Positions 7,560-17,768 are shown, counted from the first letter of the stretch. The stretch is DNA of 64,000 nt from Micrococcus endophyticus (GCF_014205115.1 NZ_JACHMW010000001.1:496001-560000), one strand, 5' to 3'. Program-made: numbers and translations. Notes: generated by a model from the letters alone, not told the origin.

Positions 7560-8521
7560 CTAGCGAGGCGGCTCAGACTGCCGTTGACGAACAAGTGCCG
7601 TTGATCGAAGCGGTTCAGCGGCTCGTGCGGGGTGGCTGGGATGAAGTAGAGAGTTCGTTAGTCACTTACGGCGAACCGATCGCTGTTGAAGGCACGCGTT
7701 CGATTGTCCGCTGCCACTTTCTCCGAAGTGACCCTCTGGGGAACCCTCGCCTCAAGACGCTGGCGCAGCAGCTTGCGAATCAGATCGTCAACTACTGCAT
7801 CCCTCGGACGGAAATTGAGAAGGTTGGACTACTATCTCCAGATCGGCAGATTCCGGAGATTACTCGCCTAGCTAACGATGCGGCACGCCTGTTCACTCAA
7901 ACCCAGGTCAAGACCGGGGAGGGTGCAGAACTACTTCTATACGCGTTGCTTGAGAAAGGACTCCAGATACCGCAGGTCCTTAGCAAGATGTCTCTAAAGA
8001 CGAGTACCGAGATGCAGTACCACGGCGCTGACGGAGTCCATGCGAAGCTCCTTGATAACGGGGATCTAGCTGTTTATTGGGGTGAAGCAAAACTCTATGA
8101 GTCGGTTGCTAAAGCAATGACGGATTGCATGGACAGCATCGAGCCGTATTTGACTGGTACCGCTCACGAGCAGGACGTTTTCCTGATCAGACACTACGTC
8201 GACGCTGGAAACGCGGAGGTGACGGCCCGCCTGCTCGAGTACTTCAACGACAAATCGATCCTTTCTGCGAATGTCGAGATGCGTGGCGCCTGTCTTATTG
8301 GCTTCCTGCATGAGAACTATCCAAGTCTTCCTCGTGAAGAAGCGTCCGTGAAGGCTGAACTGGACGAAGTCCTCAGTAGCTGGGCAAAATCCACAAAGAC
8401 GCGCCTTGAGAATCGTTCCCTGACTAAACACGCTATTGAGGTGTTCTTCTTTCCAATGCCGTCCGTCGAGGAATTTCGAAAGGCGATCAAGGCTGAACTC
8501 CGGATCGAGGTCAAGTCGTGA
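7556..8521 (+). CDS. hamA: Hachiman antiphage protein HamA (DUF1837 nuclease)
   Basis: 321 aa from ATG 7556; a longer frame from TTG 7496 is possible but has no ribosome site. The DUF1837/HamA core is clear: GEGAELLLYALLEK (121-134), KMSLKTS (144-150), then a PD-(D/E)XK-like site with Asp159 in YHGADGVHAKL and Glu177-x-Lys179 in YWGEAKLYES. HamA is the nuclease subunit of Hachiman. In the known system it is held inactive by the HamB helicase and released on DNA damage or phage signals, degrading DNA and aborting infection. The stop overlaps the hamB GTG as GTGA, so the two are an operon. Codon use is unlike the core genome. It is intact and is the standard two-gene layout. Confidence 0.9.
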   Translation: MTSEAAQTAVDEQVPLIEAVQRLVRGGWDEVESSLVTYGEPIAVEGTRSIVRCHFLRSDPLGNPRLKTLAQQLANQIVNYCIPRTEIEKVGLLSPDRQIPEITRLANDAARLFTQTQVKTGEGAELLLYALLEKGLQIPQVLSKMSLKTSTEMQYHGADGVHAKLLDNGDLAVYWGEAKLYESVAKAMTDCMDSIEPYLTGTAHEQDVFLIRHYVDAGNAEVTARLLEYFNDKSILSANVEMRGACLIGFLHENYPSLPREEASVKAELDEVLSSWAKSTKTRLENRSLTKHAIEVFFFPMPSVEEFRKAIKAELRIEVKS

Positions 8522-11082
8522 GCCAGTTGTCTGACCGTGTGCTCGCCCTGAGCCGGTTCCGAGCTGGACTTGAGGAAATAGCGGTCAGTTCGGTGCAGGC
8601 GGATGTGCCTTTGCTGGACGACTCCGCGTCTCCTACACGCGAGCCTGACTGGGCCTTTCTCTTGGTGTGTGCGAGCGCCCTAACGCCTGAGGTGAATGAG
8701 GTTGCTCAGGATGCCGTGCTGCGTGTTGCGCAAGGCTGCCTTCGGTCGCGCCAAAGTACAGACGAGCAGCGGGCCGCGGCCATTCTTCTACTAGATCGTG
8801 TGGGGAATCAGCCAGCAATCGCTCTGGCGCGAGACCGTGACGAAAGCATCCTGGCGTCGATCGAAGCAAACTCGTCGACACTTGTCCTTGATGCGCTTGG
8901 CCGTCGCGCCGAACTGACGGTAACGCTGCCGAGCGGCGACGTTATCGACGTCAATCCCTTTCAAAAGGCGTTCTGGGAGCTCGCTTCCGCCAATGACTGG
9001 GTGAGTGTATCTGCGCCGACATCCGCAGGTAAGTCGTACATCATCCGCGAGTGGATGTTCTCCGAACTGCGAGGATCGACGCCTGCGCGACTTGTGTACA
9101 TAGCACCCACCAGAGCCCTGGTTGAGGAGGTTAGCGAAGTCTTCCGATCCAAACTGGATGACAGCGTGGGGGTTCATACCCTCCCGTGGGACCCTGAAAT
9201 TCCTGGCTTCGAACGACAGGTATTCGTCCTCACGCAAGAGCGTCTTCACCTGCTGCATCAGCGGTTGCCGCAGTTTGCACCATCGGTGATCTTTGTAGAC
9301 GAAGCGCAGAAGATTGCCGATGGAACTCGCGGGATACTGCTAACGCAGGTGCTTGACGAAGCCCTTCGTCGGGACCCAACTGTTCGGTTAGTGTTCGCAA
9401 GTCCCTTGTCAGCAAACCCCGGGGTACTCCTGGATCCCGCATCCTCACAGGAGCGAAAGGCCGCGCTTGTCGGCGAGACGGTGACGGTGAATCAGAACCT
9501 TGTCTTCGTCAACCAGGTCCGTCGGAAGCCGCGCCGCTATGCGCTCTCGCTCGTGTACGAGGGTGAGGAGCGGGAGGTTGGTCAAATAGAGCTACCCCTT
9601 GCTCCAGATGGCGTTGGGCAGAAAGTTCCTCTCATCGCTGCCGCGATTGGGGGCGACTCCACTGGGAACCTTGTCTTTGCGAACGGACCAGCTGAAGCGG
9701 AGAAGTTTGCTAGAACCATATTTGATGCTCTGGGTGAAGGCCTCGCGATAGAGTCGGATGCGATCCAAGAATTGGTCGACTTCTCCAAAGGCGTCGTGCA
9801 CGAGAGGTTTCAACTCGCCGAGTTCGCCAGGCGGGGTGTCGCCTTCCACTACGGTGATATGCCTCTTGTGCTCAAGGCGAAGGTAGAGGAGTTGTTCAAG
9901 CGAGGAGAACTCAGATACCTGGTATGCACTTCCACCCTTCTTGAGGGAGTGAATCTGCCGTGCCGGAACCTCTTCCTACGTGCTCCGCACAAGGGGCCCA
10001 GGATGCATATGCCCATGCCAGACTTCTGGAACCTGGCCGGAAGAGCTGGTAGATGGGGCACTGAGTTCCAGGGGAATATATTCTGCGTCGATACATCAGA
10101 TTCGAAGGCCTGGCCTGAGAAGCCCGGCAGGCGAGAGCGGTCATCGATCGTGCCTGCGGCGACTACGACGCTGTCCAACGTAGCTAGCGTGATCGACTAC
10201 ATCGATCGTGGCGCACAAAAAGCTGATCGCGAGACGCCTCCGGAGCTCGAATCAGCCTTCAACTGGCTTGCTGGTCGTTTCATATCTGACGGGAATCTGG
10301 TTGGACTTCATGGTGTCGCCTTCAGGGCGGAAGAGACCGACCGGATTGCTGAGGCACTTGGGCGCGTTACGCCAACTCTCCGGCTTCGCTCAGACCTCGT
10401 GAAGAAGCATGCAGGCATCAGTCCGATGTCGATGCAGCGCCTCTTGGACGCCGTCTTGGCGAACGGTCACCCGGAGGAACTTGCTCTCGTTCCTCCAACT
10501 AGCGATGACGCTTTTGATGAGTACAAGATCGCGCTGGACTATGTTGCTGAGTACCTGGGCGGATCGTTCGAGCCCGAGTCTCGTCGCCTGTCGCTTGCGC
10601 GCCTCATCGTTCACTGGATGAGAGGAGTGCCTCTCAGCGTCATTATCGACAACCGCGCGAGGTGGCGACGCGATCAAGGCCAAGAAGTCTCCTATCCCGG
10701 CCTGATCCGCAAGGTGATGGCGGACGTCGAGGACATCGCGCGTTTTGAGGCGCCAAGGTACCTTTCCTGCTACGCCGACGTCGTGGCGCAAGCGGCGGGA
10801 GAACTTGGTCGGCAGATCGATGCGGATGCCGTCGATATCGAGATGATGCTTGAACTGGGAGTGCCACGGCCAACCGACATGTCCTTCATCTCGGTTGGGT
10901 TGTCAAGGGCTACTACTCGCGCGATTGCGGAGTTTGTCCTGGAGCCCTCGCTCTCTCCTGCGCAATGCACAGCTTGGATCGAGAATGTTGACGTGGAGCA
11001 GCTTGAGCTGCCTGCGTTCGCCGCACGCGAGATCGTGGCTCTACGACAACTATTCTCCGAGCGTCGCTGGCGAGCAGGCTAG
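8518..11082 (+). CDS. hamB: Hachiman helicase HamB (superfamily 2)
   Basis: 854 aa from GTG 8518, overlapping hamA by four bases. A non-catalytic N-terminal helical region (1-140) precedes the helicase core. Motif I is SAPTSAGKS near 166-173, motif Ia is YIAPTRALVEEV, motif II is VIFVDEAQ near 260, motif III is FASPLSAN and motif VI is NLAGRAGRWG near 505. The domain order resembles Ski2/HELR-like helicases. The C-terminal 300 residues are helical. In Hachiman, HamB binds and moves on DNA and controls HamA nuclease release. The gene is followed by 138 bases and then the tRNA attachment scar, so the operon lies at the very edge of the element. Codons such as ATA and TTA appear, unlike core genes. 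The frame is intact. Confidence 0.9.
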   Translation: MSQLSDRVLALSRFRAGLEEIAVSSVQADVPLLDDSASPTREPDWAFLLVCASALTPEVNEVAQDAVLRVAQGCLRSRQSTDEQRAAAILLLDRVGNQPAIALARDRDESILASIEANSSTLVLDALGRRAELTVTLPSGDVIDVNPFQKAFWELASANDWVSVSAPTSAGKSYIIREWMFSELRGSTPARLVYIAPTRALVEEVSEVFRSKLDDSVGVHTLPWDPEIPGFERQVFVLTQERLHLLHQRLPQFAPSVIFVDEAQKIADGTRGILLTQVLDEALRRDPTVRLVFASPLSANPGVLLDPASSQERKAALVGETVTVNQNLVFVNQVRRKPRRYALSLVYEGEEREVGQIELPLAPDGVGQKVPLIAAAIGGDSTGNLVFANGPAEAEKFARTIFDALGEGLAIESDAIQELVDFSKGVVHERFQLAEFARRGVAFHYGDMPLVLKAKVEELFKRGELRYLVCTSTLLEGVNLPCRNLFLRAPHKGPRMHMPMPDFWNLAGRAGRWGTEFQGNIFCVDTSDSKAWPEKPGRRERSSIVPAATTTLSNVASVIDYIDRGAQKADRETPPELESAFNWLAGRFISDGNLVGLHGVAFRAEETDRIAEALGRVTPTLRLRSDLVKKHAGISPMSMQRLLDAVLANGHPEELALVPPTSDDAFDEYKIALDYVAEYLGGSFEPESRRLSLARLIVHWMRGVPLSVIIDNRARWRRDQGQEVSYPGLIRKVMADVEDIARFEAPRYLSCYADVVAQAAGELGRQIDADAVDIEMMLELGVPRPTDMSFISVGLSRATTRAIAEFVLEPSLSPAQCTAWIENVDVEQLELPAFAAREIVALRQLFSERRWRAG

Positions 11083-11220
11083 TTCGTCGGCACTGTCTCG
11101 GCCCCGAGGGGGATCAGAAGGGGACCAGAGCCATGCCAAACATGCATCTTGTGACGTGCTCTGCATGATTTGAGCCCCGGAATCATGCGGATTTTGGCTC
11201 TGGCGAAGCCGTCTGGACGC

Positions 11221-11264
11221 CTGGGGGTCAAGGGGTCGCAGGTTCAAATCCTGTCAGCCCGACC
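11221..11264 (+). other. 3' half of tRNA-Pro(GGG): attachment-site duplicate at the island edge
   Basis: The sequence starts exactly in an anticodon loop (CTGGGGG, anticodon GGG). It continues with the 3' anticodon stem TCAAG, a 5-base variable loop GGGTC, a T-arm GCAGG-TTCAAAT-CCTGT, the 3' acceptor strand CAGCCCG, the discriminator A and CC. The upstream bases (GTCTGGACGC) do not pair with it, so the 5' half is absent. Integrases that use tRNA genes typically recombine in the anticodon loop and leave such a copy at the far end. The intact tRNA should lie beyond the left edge of the window. Confidence 0.85.
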
Positions 11265-11267
11265 GAG

Positions 11268-11306
11268 GAAAGTCCCGGTGAGAATCTGATTCTCACCGGG
11301 ACTTTC
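11268..11306 (+). terminator. Perfect hairpin terminator after the tRNA fragment
   Basis: Arms GAAAGTCCCGGTGAGAAT and its exact complement (18 bp) enclose CTG. It is probably the original terminator of the tRNA-Pro gene, displaced by integration. Confidence 0.8.
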
Positions 11307-11512
11307 GCGTTTCCGGAGGCCCGTGATCTCGGCGAGCTGTCCTGTAGACGGCCGTCATAGGCCGCGGAATCGCCCTCATCCCGGCCGTTTGCAGGTCAGC
11401 TCGGTGGGAAGTGGGCGTGTGAAGGCAGGGCCGGCATGGGGGAGAGGCGGCGCCCGGGGGCGACGACGGCGGCACGGCGGGCCGCTCGTCGACGGGGAGT
11501 CCCGCCCCCTCG

Positions 11513-12034
11513 TCATACGCCGATCAGCGTGTGCACGTCCGGGACCACGTCCCGACCGCCGAGGCCGTCGAGCTCGAGCAGGCACGCCGAGCCGGCGACG
11601 CTCGCCCCGCGCGCGGCCACCAGCCGGTGGGCGGCGGCGAGGGTGCCGCCGGTGGCGAGGACGTCGTCGACGACCAGCACGCGGTCGCCGGCGCCCAGGT
11701 CCTCGGACACCTCGATGCTCGCCTGGCCGTACTCGAGCACGTAGTCGGCGCGTGCGGCCGGCGCCGGCAGCCGCCCCGCCTTGCGCAGCGGGATCAGCCC
11801 GCTGCCGGTGAGGACCGCCGCGGCCCCGGCCAGCAGGAACCCGCGCGCCTCGAGGCCGGCCACCACGTCGAACCGCCCGGCGAACGGGGCCACCATCGCC
11901 TCCACGCACGCGCGCAGGGCCCGCGCGTCGGCCAGCAGGGGGGTGATGTCCTGGAAGGCGATGCCCGGCTCGGGGTGGTCGTGGACCACCCGGATCAGGC
12001 CGCGGGCACGGAGGATGTCGTCGTCGGCGGTCAC
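11513..12034 (-). CDS. apt: Adenine phosphoribosyltransferase
   Basis: 173 aa from GTG 12034. It converts adenine and PRPP to AMP in purine salvage. The family features are visible: FQDITPLLAD near the N-terminus, GLEARGFLLAGA (the adenine-binding loop), IPLRKAGRLP, and the PRPP motif VLVVDDVLATGGTL in the last third. The length matches Apt. A TAGGGT -10 ends 6 bases before the start, predicting a leaderless message. It is the first core gene right of the island. In many actinobacteria apt sits beside relA and secD/F; that context is not seen here, perhaps because the island was inserted next to it. Confidence 0.93.
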   Translation of the reverse strand: MTADDDILRARGLIRVVHDHPEPGIAFQDITPLLADARALRACVEAMVAPFAGRFDVVAGLEARGFLLAGAAAVLTGSGLIPLRKAGRLPAPAARADYVLEYGQASIEVSEDLGAGDRVLVVDDVLATGGTLAAAHRLVAARGASVAGSACLLELDGLGGRDVVPDVHTLIGV

Positions 12035-12040
12035 GGTTCC

Positions 12041-12046
12041 ACCCTA
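12041..12046 (-). promoter_or_regulatory. -10 element of apt (leaderless type)
   Basis: TAGGGT on the minus strand, 6 bases before GTG 12034. Confidence 0.6.
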
Positions 12047-12232
12047 GTCCGCAGGGCCTCCGGGCTCCCGGCGCGGGCCTCCTTCTCGCGGATCCTCCGC
12101 GGCGAAGCCTCGGGGCGGCGCGCCGGGGCCCGTGCCCCCGTCGCCCTGCGGCGACGGACGTCGCGTTGGGTGCGACCTGCGTCACACTGCGTGGCGCCGA
12201 CCGCACCTTGTCCCGTCATCACCAGGAGCGCC

Positions 12233-13621
12233 ATGTCCACCTCCTCCCTCTCCCGCCGCTCGTTCCTCGCCCTCACCGGTGCCGCCGGCGCGGCGGGCGC
12301 GTTCGCGATGCCCGCCTGGGGCCTCGACGACGTCCGCCCGGGCGCCGCCCGCGCCCCGCGCCTGACCGGCCAGGACCGGTAGATCATCAACCAGATCCGC
12401 CCCGCCCGCGCGGTCGACCACCTCACCCTCCTCACGGAGGAGATCGGCCAGCGCTACACCGGCACCCCGGCCGAGCACCGCGCCGCGGACTACATCGCCG
12501 CGCAGCTCGAGGGCTACGGCTACGACGTGGACCTCGAGTGGTTCGACGTCCCGGACCGCCGGGTGGGCCTGCTCGAGGCGCCGGAGCTGGACGGCCGCTG
12601 GAGCTGGGGCGTGGGCTCCGCCGCCGCGGCGGCGCAGGACGTCACCGTGGCCGGCCGCGTGGTCCTCGCGCCGAGCGGCTCCGTCGCGGACCTGCCCGCG
12701 GAACTCACGGGCATGGTCCTGATGCGCGTCGTCACGGCGTCCGAGGACATCACCCCGCTGGCCGTGGCAGCCCAGGCGCGCGGCGCCGTCGCCGTCATCG
12801 CCACCCGCCGGGACTCGAACCCGCCCGGGCAGGCCTCGGCCTTCGCCCCCGTGCTCACGCGGGCGAGCCTGGACATCCCCGTGGTCGGCGTCTCGCAGGT
12901 GCAGAAGCACGCGCTGCTCGACGTGCTCGCCGCGGGCCCGCTGCGCCTCACCGTCAGCACCGTGGAGCACCGGGGCACCCGCAGCGCCAACATCGTGGGC
13001 ACCCGCGCCGGCCGCAAGGGCCCGGGCGAGGGCGGCCGCGAGCGGGTCATGCTCGGCGCCCACTACGACTCCGTGATCGGCTCGAGCGGCGCCAACGACA
13101 ACGCCTCCGGCACGGCGGCCTGCCTCGAGCTCGCACGCGTGATGCGCAACGCGCCCACCGCCGCGGACCTGTCCTTCGGCTTCTGGGGCTCGGAGGAGGT
13201 CGGCCTCGTCGGCTCGCGGATCCACGCCCAGGCCATGCCGGCCGACGAGCGCTCCCGCCTGCGCGGCGTCTTCAACAATGGCATGATCGCCACCAGCTGG
13301 GACCCCGCCGAGAAGTACTGGCTCCTGGACCTGCGCGGCGAGGCCAACGACGTCAACCGCGCCGTCTACGCGGCGGGGGAGCGGCTGGGCTACCGCACCT
13401 CCATGTCCGACCTGTTCACCATGGGCCGCTCCGACCACCAGTCCTTCAGCGAGATCGGCGTGCCCAGCGGCAACTTCGGCTGGCTGCACCGCGACGGCTT
13501 CATCCTCGAGCCCGAGTACCACTCCTCGGACGACACGGTGAAGGAGAACATCTCCGTGGAGCGCCTCATGGCGGCCATGGAGATCCAGGGCTGCGCCGCC
13601 TACGCGCTCGCCTCCCGCTGA
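12233..13621 (+). pseudogene. Secreted M28-family zinc aminopeptidase with in-frame amber codon
   Basis: ATG 12233 (after CCAGGAG) opens a twin-arginine signal peptide, SRRSFLALTGAAGAAGAFA, and the mature start. After LTGQDR the frame meets TAG at 12380-12382 (most likely a CAG Gln codon originally) and continues in the same frame with IINQIRPARAVDHL to 13621. The downstream part is a complete M28 enzyme: a PA-like insert about 100-220, then the zinc site residues in GAHYDSVIG, NDNASGTAA and WGSEEVGLVG, and a late SDHQSF motif. Apart from the amber codon nothing is degraded. It could be a recent nonsense mutation, a sequence error or suppressed. A remaining start (GTG 12527) would lack the secretion signal. 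Function: release of N-terminal residues from peptides outside the cell. Confidence 0.8.
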
Positions 13622-13628
13622 CGACGAC

Positions 13629-13664
13629 GGCGCCCCGGACCGGCCGTCGTCGGCCCGGGGCGCC
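13629..13664 (+). terminator. Hairpin after the M28 peptidase gene
   Basis: GGCGCCCCGG and CCGGGGCGCC form a perfect 10-bp stem just after the stop codon; no clear T-run follows. Confidence 0.55.
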
Positions 13665-13733
13665 GCCCTCGCGCAGAGCCGAATCGCCGTCGGCGGATTT
13701 GATCGACCTCCGACAGGGGAGGACAGTGGGCCG

Positions 13734-15272
<1,539 letters not shown>

Positions 15273-15305
15273 CCGTGTCGGTGGCGCGAATCACGCGCCG
15301 CTCGG

Positions 15306-15311
15306 TAGTCT
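15306..15311 (+). promoter_or_regulatory. Candidate -10 element of gcvH
   Basis: TAGTCT, 46 bases before the gcvH ATG. Confidence 0.4.
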
Positions 15312-15357
15312 GCGAGACGACGACACTCCACCCGACCGAACGAAGGACGCGAACCCG

Positions 15358-15744
15358 ATGAGCTCCATCCCCGAAGGACTGAAGTACTCCGCCGAGCACG
15401 AGTGGATCGCCGAGGCCGGGCAGGCCGGCACCGTCCGCATCGGCATCACCGACTTCGCGCAGGACGCACTGGGCGACGTGGTCTACGTGGACCTGCCCGA
15501 GGTCGGCTCCGAGGTCACCGCGGGCACCGCGGTGGGCGAGGTCGAGTCCACCAAGTCCGTCTCGGACATCTATGCCCCGGTGACCGGCACCGTGGCCGCC
15601 GTCAACGAGGACCTGGACGGCGAGCCCGGCCTGGTCAACTCGGCGCCCTACGAGGGCGGCTGGCTGTTCGAGGTCACCCTCGCGGACGAGGCCCAGCTCG
15701 AGGGCCTGCTGGACGCCGAGGGCTACGCCTCGCACACGAGCTGA
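15358..15744 (+). CDS. gcvH: Glycine cleavage system H protein
   Basis: 128 aa from ATG 15358. This is the lipoylated carrier protein that moves the aminomethyl group between the P, T and L proteins. The lipoyl domain is complete, with the acceptor Lys66 in GEVESTKSVSDIYAP. No gcvT or gcvP is adjacent; instead it heads the conserved actinobacterial series gcvH-garA-ftsR-nuclease-merR (Rv1826-Rv1830 in M. tuberculosis). GarA controls 2-oxoglutarate flux, so the grouping may reflect shared lipoyl enzyme metabolism; that link is inference. Confidence 0.95.
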   Translation: MSSIPEGLKYSAEHEWIAEAGQAGTVRIGITDFAQDALGDVVYVDLPEVGSEVTAGTAVGEVESTKSVSDIYAPVTGTVAAVNEDLDGEPGLVNSAPYEGGWLFEVTLADEAQLEGLLDAEGYASHTS

Positions 15745-15790
15745 CCCCTCGTCGCCCTCGCCCCGCCGCGTGACCGGCGGGGCGTCGGCG

Positions 15791-15796
15791 TACCCT
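15791..15796 (+). promoter_or_regulatory. Candidate -10 element of garA
   Basis: TACCCT, 55 bases before the garA ATG. Confidence 0.3.
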
Positions 15797-15851
15797 CCGA
15801 CCCTCCCTCCGGCCGGCGACCACGGCGCCGGCCCACGCACAGGAGCCACCC

Positions 15852-16277
15852 ATGAACCAGCCCGGACGCGAACCGGACCTCTCCACCTCCTCCATCAACC
15901 TCACCGAGCTGGCCCCGCTGGTCGCCGCCGACCTCTCCGCCGAGGAGTCGGACGCCATCCGTGCCCTCCCGGCCGGCTCGGCGCTCCTGCTGGCGGACGG
16001 CGGGCCCGAGAAGGCCGCCCGCTTCCTGCTGGACCAGGACGTGGTCACCGTCGGCCGGCACCCGGACGCGGACATCTTCCTCGACGACGTCACCGTCTCC
16101 CGCCGCCACGCGGAGTTCCGCGCCGAGGCCGGCGGCCACCGCCTCGTGGACATGAACTCCCTCAACGGGACCTTCGTGAACCACGACCGCGTGGACGACG
16201 TCCTGCTGCGCTCGGGCATGCACGTGCAGATCGGCAAGTACCGGCTCACGTACTTCACCAGCACCCAGCGGGGCTGA
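15852..16277 (+). CDS. garA: FHA-domain metabolic regulator GarA (OdhI type)
   Basis: 141 aa from ATG 15852 after CAGGAGCC. The C-terminal FHA domain (about 50-135) has the hallmark TVGRHPDADIFLDDVTVSRRH, with the GR, SRRH and later N-G-T-F residues that bind phosphothreonine. The N-terminus has an STSSINL stretch where GarA/OdhI carry the kinase-targeted ETTS motif; the match is loose. In relatives, unphosphorylated GarA inhibits 2-oxoglutarate dehydrogenase and glutamate dehydrogenase, and Ser/Thr kinases switch it off. The neighbouring MerR gene starts 13 bases after its stop. Confidence 0.9.
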   Translation: MNQPGREPDLSTSSINLTELAPLVAADLSAEESDAIRALPAGSALLLADGGPEKAARFLLDQDVVTVGRHPDADIFLDDVTVSRRHAEFRAEAGGHRLVDMNSLNGTFVNHDRVDDVLLRSGMHVQIGKYRLTYFTSTQRG

Positions 16278-16289
16278 GCCGTCGACGCC

Positions 16290-17042
16290 GTGACCGAGCC
16301 GCAGCACGCCGACGCCGGCCCCCGGACCCGCCCTTCGGGCCGGCTGGGCATCGGTGAGGTCGTGGCCGCCCTCGAGTCGGACTTCCCCGGCGTGAGCGCC
16401 TCGAAGGTGCGCTTCCTCGAGGACCGTGGCCTCGTGCTGCCCGAGCGCACTCCGGCCGGGTACCGCCGCTACCGCCCCGAGGACGTGGACCGGCTGCGGT
16501 TCGTGCTCACCGTGCAGCGCGACCACTTCCTGCCGCTGAAGGTGATCGCCGCCCAGCTCGCCGCCCTGGACCGCGGCGAGGTCCCGGCGGACCTGCCCGG
16601 CGGCGTCGTGGCCCCGGGCGCCTCGGACGCCTCGCGCCTGGGGCGCGAGGTCGCCGCCGGACGGCGCGGCTGGACCCGGTCCGAGCTGGCCGAGGAGTCG
16701 GGCGCGGGGGAGGAGCTGCTGGCCGAGCTGGACCAGTACTCCCTGTTGCCGGCGGACGAGGACGGCGCCTACTCGTCGCACGCCATGGAGGTGGCCCGCG
16801 CCGCCGTCGTGCTCGCCGGCCACGGCCTGGAGCCGCGCCACCTGCGCCCCTTCCGGGCCGCCGCGGACCGCGAGCTCGGCCTCGTGGAGCGCGCCGTCGC
16901 GCCGCTGCAGGCCCGCCGCGACGCCGACACGCGGCCCCGGGTGGCCCGCTCGGCCCAGGAAATCGCCCAGGCGAGCCTGCGGCTGCACTCCGCCCTCGTG
17001 GCCGAGGGCCTGGAGCAGTGGGATGACGGAGCAGTGGGATGA
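16290..17042 (+). CDS. ftsR: MerR-family regulator FtsR
   Basis: 250 aa from GTG 16290. An N-terminal MerR helix-turn-helix (about 18-85: LGIGEVVAALESDFPGVSASKVRFLEDRGL, then RTPAGYRRYRPEDVDRL) precedes an alpha-helical C-terminal region without effector cysteines. It corresponds to Rv1828 / C. glutamicum FtsR, which activates ftsZ transcription. The C-terminal sequence is Ala/Leu/Arg rich. The stop overlaps the ATG of the next gene by four bases, so they are co-translated. An interaction with the ftsQ-ftsZ spacer in this genome is plausible but inferred. Confidence 0.88.
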   Translation: MTEPQHADAGPRTRPSGRLGIGEVVAALESDFPGVSASKVRFLEDRGLVLPERTPAGYRRYRPEDVDRLRFVLTVQRDHFLPLKVIAAQLAALDRGEVPADLPGGVVAPGASDASRLGREVAAGRRGWTRSELAEESGAGEELLAELDQYSLLPADEDGAYSSHAMEVARAAVVLAGHGLEPRHLRPFRAAADRELGLVERAVAPLQARRDADTRPRVARSAQEIAQASLRLHSALVAEGLEQWDDGAVG

Positions 17043-17551
17043 CTGAGCCCCGCCCCGAGGACGTGCCGGAGGCCGGCGACGTCCCGATGTCCGTGCTGGG
17101 CGTGCGCGTGGAGCTGCCGGAGCAGCACCACGTGATCCTGCTCGTGGACCCGCCCGGGCGCATCATGGTGCCCCTGTGGGTGGGGGCCCCGGAGGCGGCC
17201 GCCGCCGCGCTCGCCCTCGAGGGCGTCAGCGCGCCCCGGCCCCTCACGCACGAGCTGCTGCTCTCCACCGTGGCCGCCCTGGGCGCCGAGGTGGTCCGCG
17301 TGCGGCTCACGGAGGTCCGGAACGACGTCGTCCACGGCGAGCTCGAGCTCTCCACCGGCGCGCGCGTGGACGCCCGCGCCTCGGACGCCGTGGTGCTGGC
17401 CCTGCGCGCCGACGCCCCCGTGCTCGCCAGCCCCGCGGTGCTGGCCGAGGCCGGGATGTCCGCCCGCTCGGGGGAGGAGGACGGCCAGGAGCGCACCGTG
17501 GAGGACTTCCGGGACTTCCTGGACTCGGTCCGCCCCGAGGACTTCGCCTGA
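17039..17551 (+). CDS. Bifunctional nuclease family protein (DUF151)
   Basis: 170 aa from ATG 17039, overlapping ftsR (ATGA). The DUF151 fold is recognisable: VELPEQHHVILLVDPPGRIMVPLWVG, the PEAAAAALALEGV helix and RPLTHELL, then VHGELELSTGARVDARASDAVVLALRADAPVLA. Family members are described as double-stranded nucleases. In actinobacteria this gene is fixed between two MerR genes (Rv1829). The C-terminus is acidic (about 145-170). It is intact. Confidence 0.85.
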   Translation: MTEPRPEDVPEAGDVPMSVLGVRVELPEQHHVILLVDPPGRIMVPLWVGAPEAAAAALALEGVSAPRPLTHELLLSTVAALGAEVVRVRLTEVRNDVVHGELELSTGARVDARASDAVVLALRADAPVLASPAVLAEAGMSARSGEEDGQERTVEDFRDFLDSVRPEDFA

Positions 17552-17594
17552 GCCGTCCGGCCGCGACACGGCCGACCGCCGACCGCCGGGTTCG

Positions 17595-17623
17595 TTGACC
17601 GCCCCGCGGGCCCGGCGTACCTT
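17595..17623 (+). promoter_or_regulatory. Promoter of the second MerR gene
   Basis: TTGACC (17595-17600), a 17-base spacer and TACCTT (17618-17623) form the best -35/-10 pair in the window, ending about 145 bases before the GTG start. Confidence 0.6.
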
Positions 17624-17768
17624 CGTCAGCAGAGGGTCCCGCATGTCCGGGACGTCCTCGTCGTCCTCCACACGGTCACCGGGGAGCGCCGCCACGGTCA
17701 CCGGCGGCATGCGGCGGGGCCCGTCCCCTTCCTTCCCGCACCGGGGACCCCGCACCAGGAGGTTCCCC

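Larger units (their letters stand above)
11083..11512. other. Island border: 430 bases without a protein gene
   Basis: This stretch holds an unremarkable 138-base spacer after hamB, the tRNA-Pro 3' half (11221-11264), its terminator (11268-11306), and a further 206 bases to the apt stop in which I see no gene or signal. Confidence 0.7.

Noticed and set aside
11178-11193. CGGAATCATGCGGAT shared between the island edge and 31955-31969
   Set aside because: A single 15-base match in 64 kb is close to chance, and the second copy is not next to a tRNA or element border.
15273-15357. A glycine riboswitch before gcvH
   Set aside because: The spacer is only 85 bases with a -10 in it and shows no tandem glycine aptamer.
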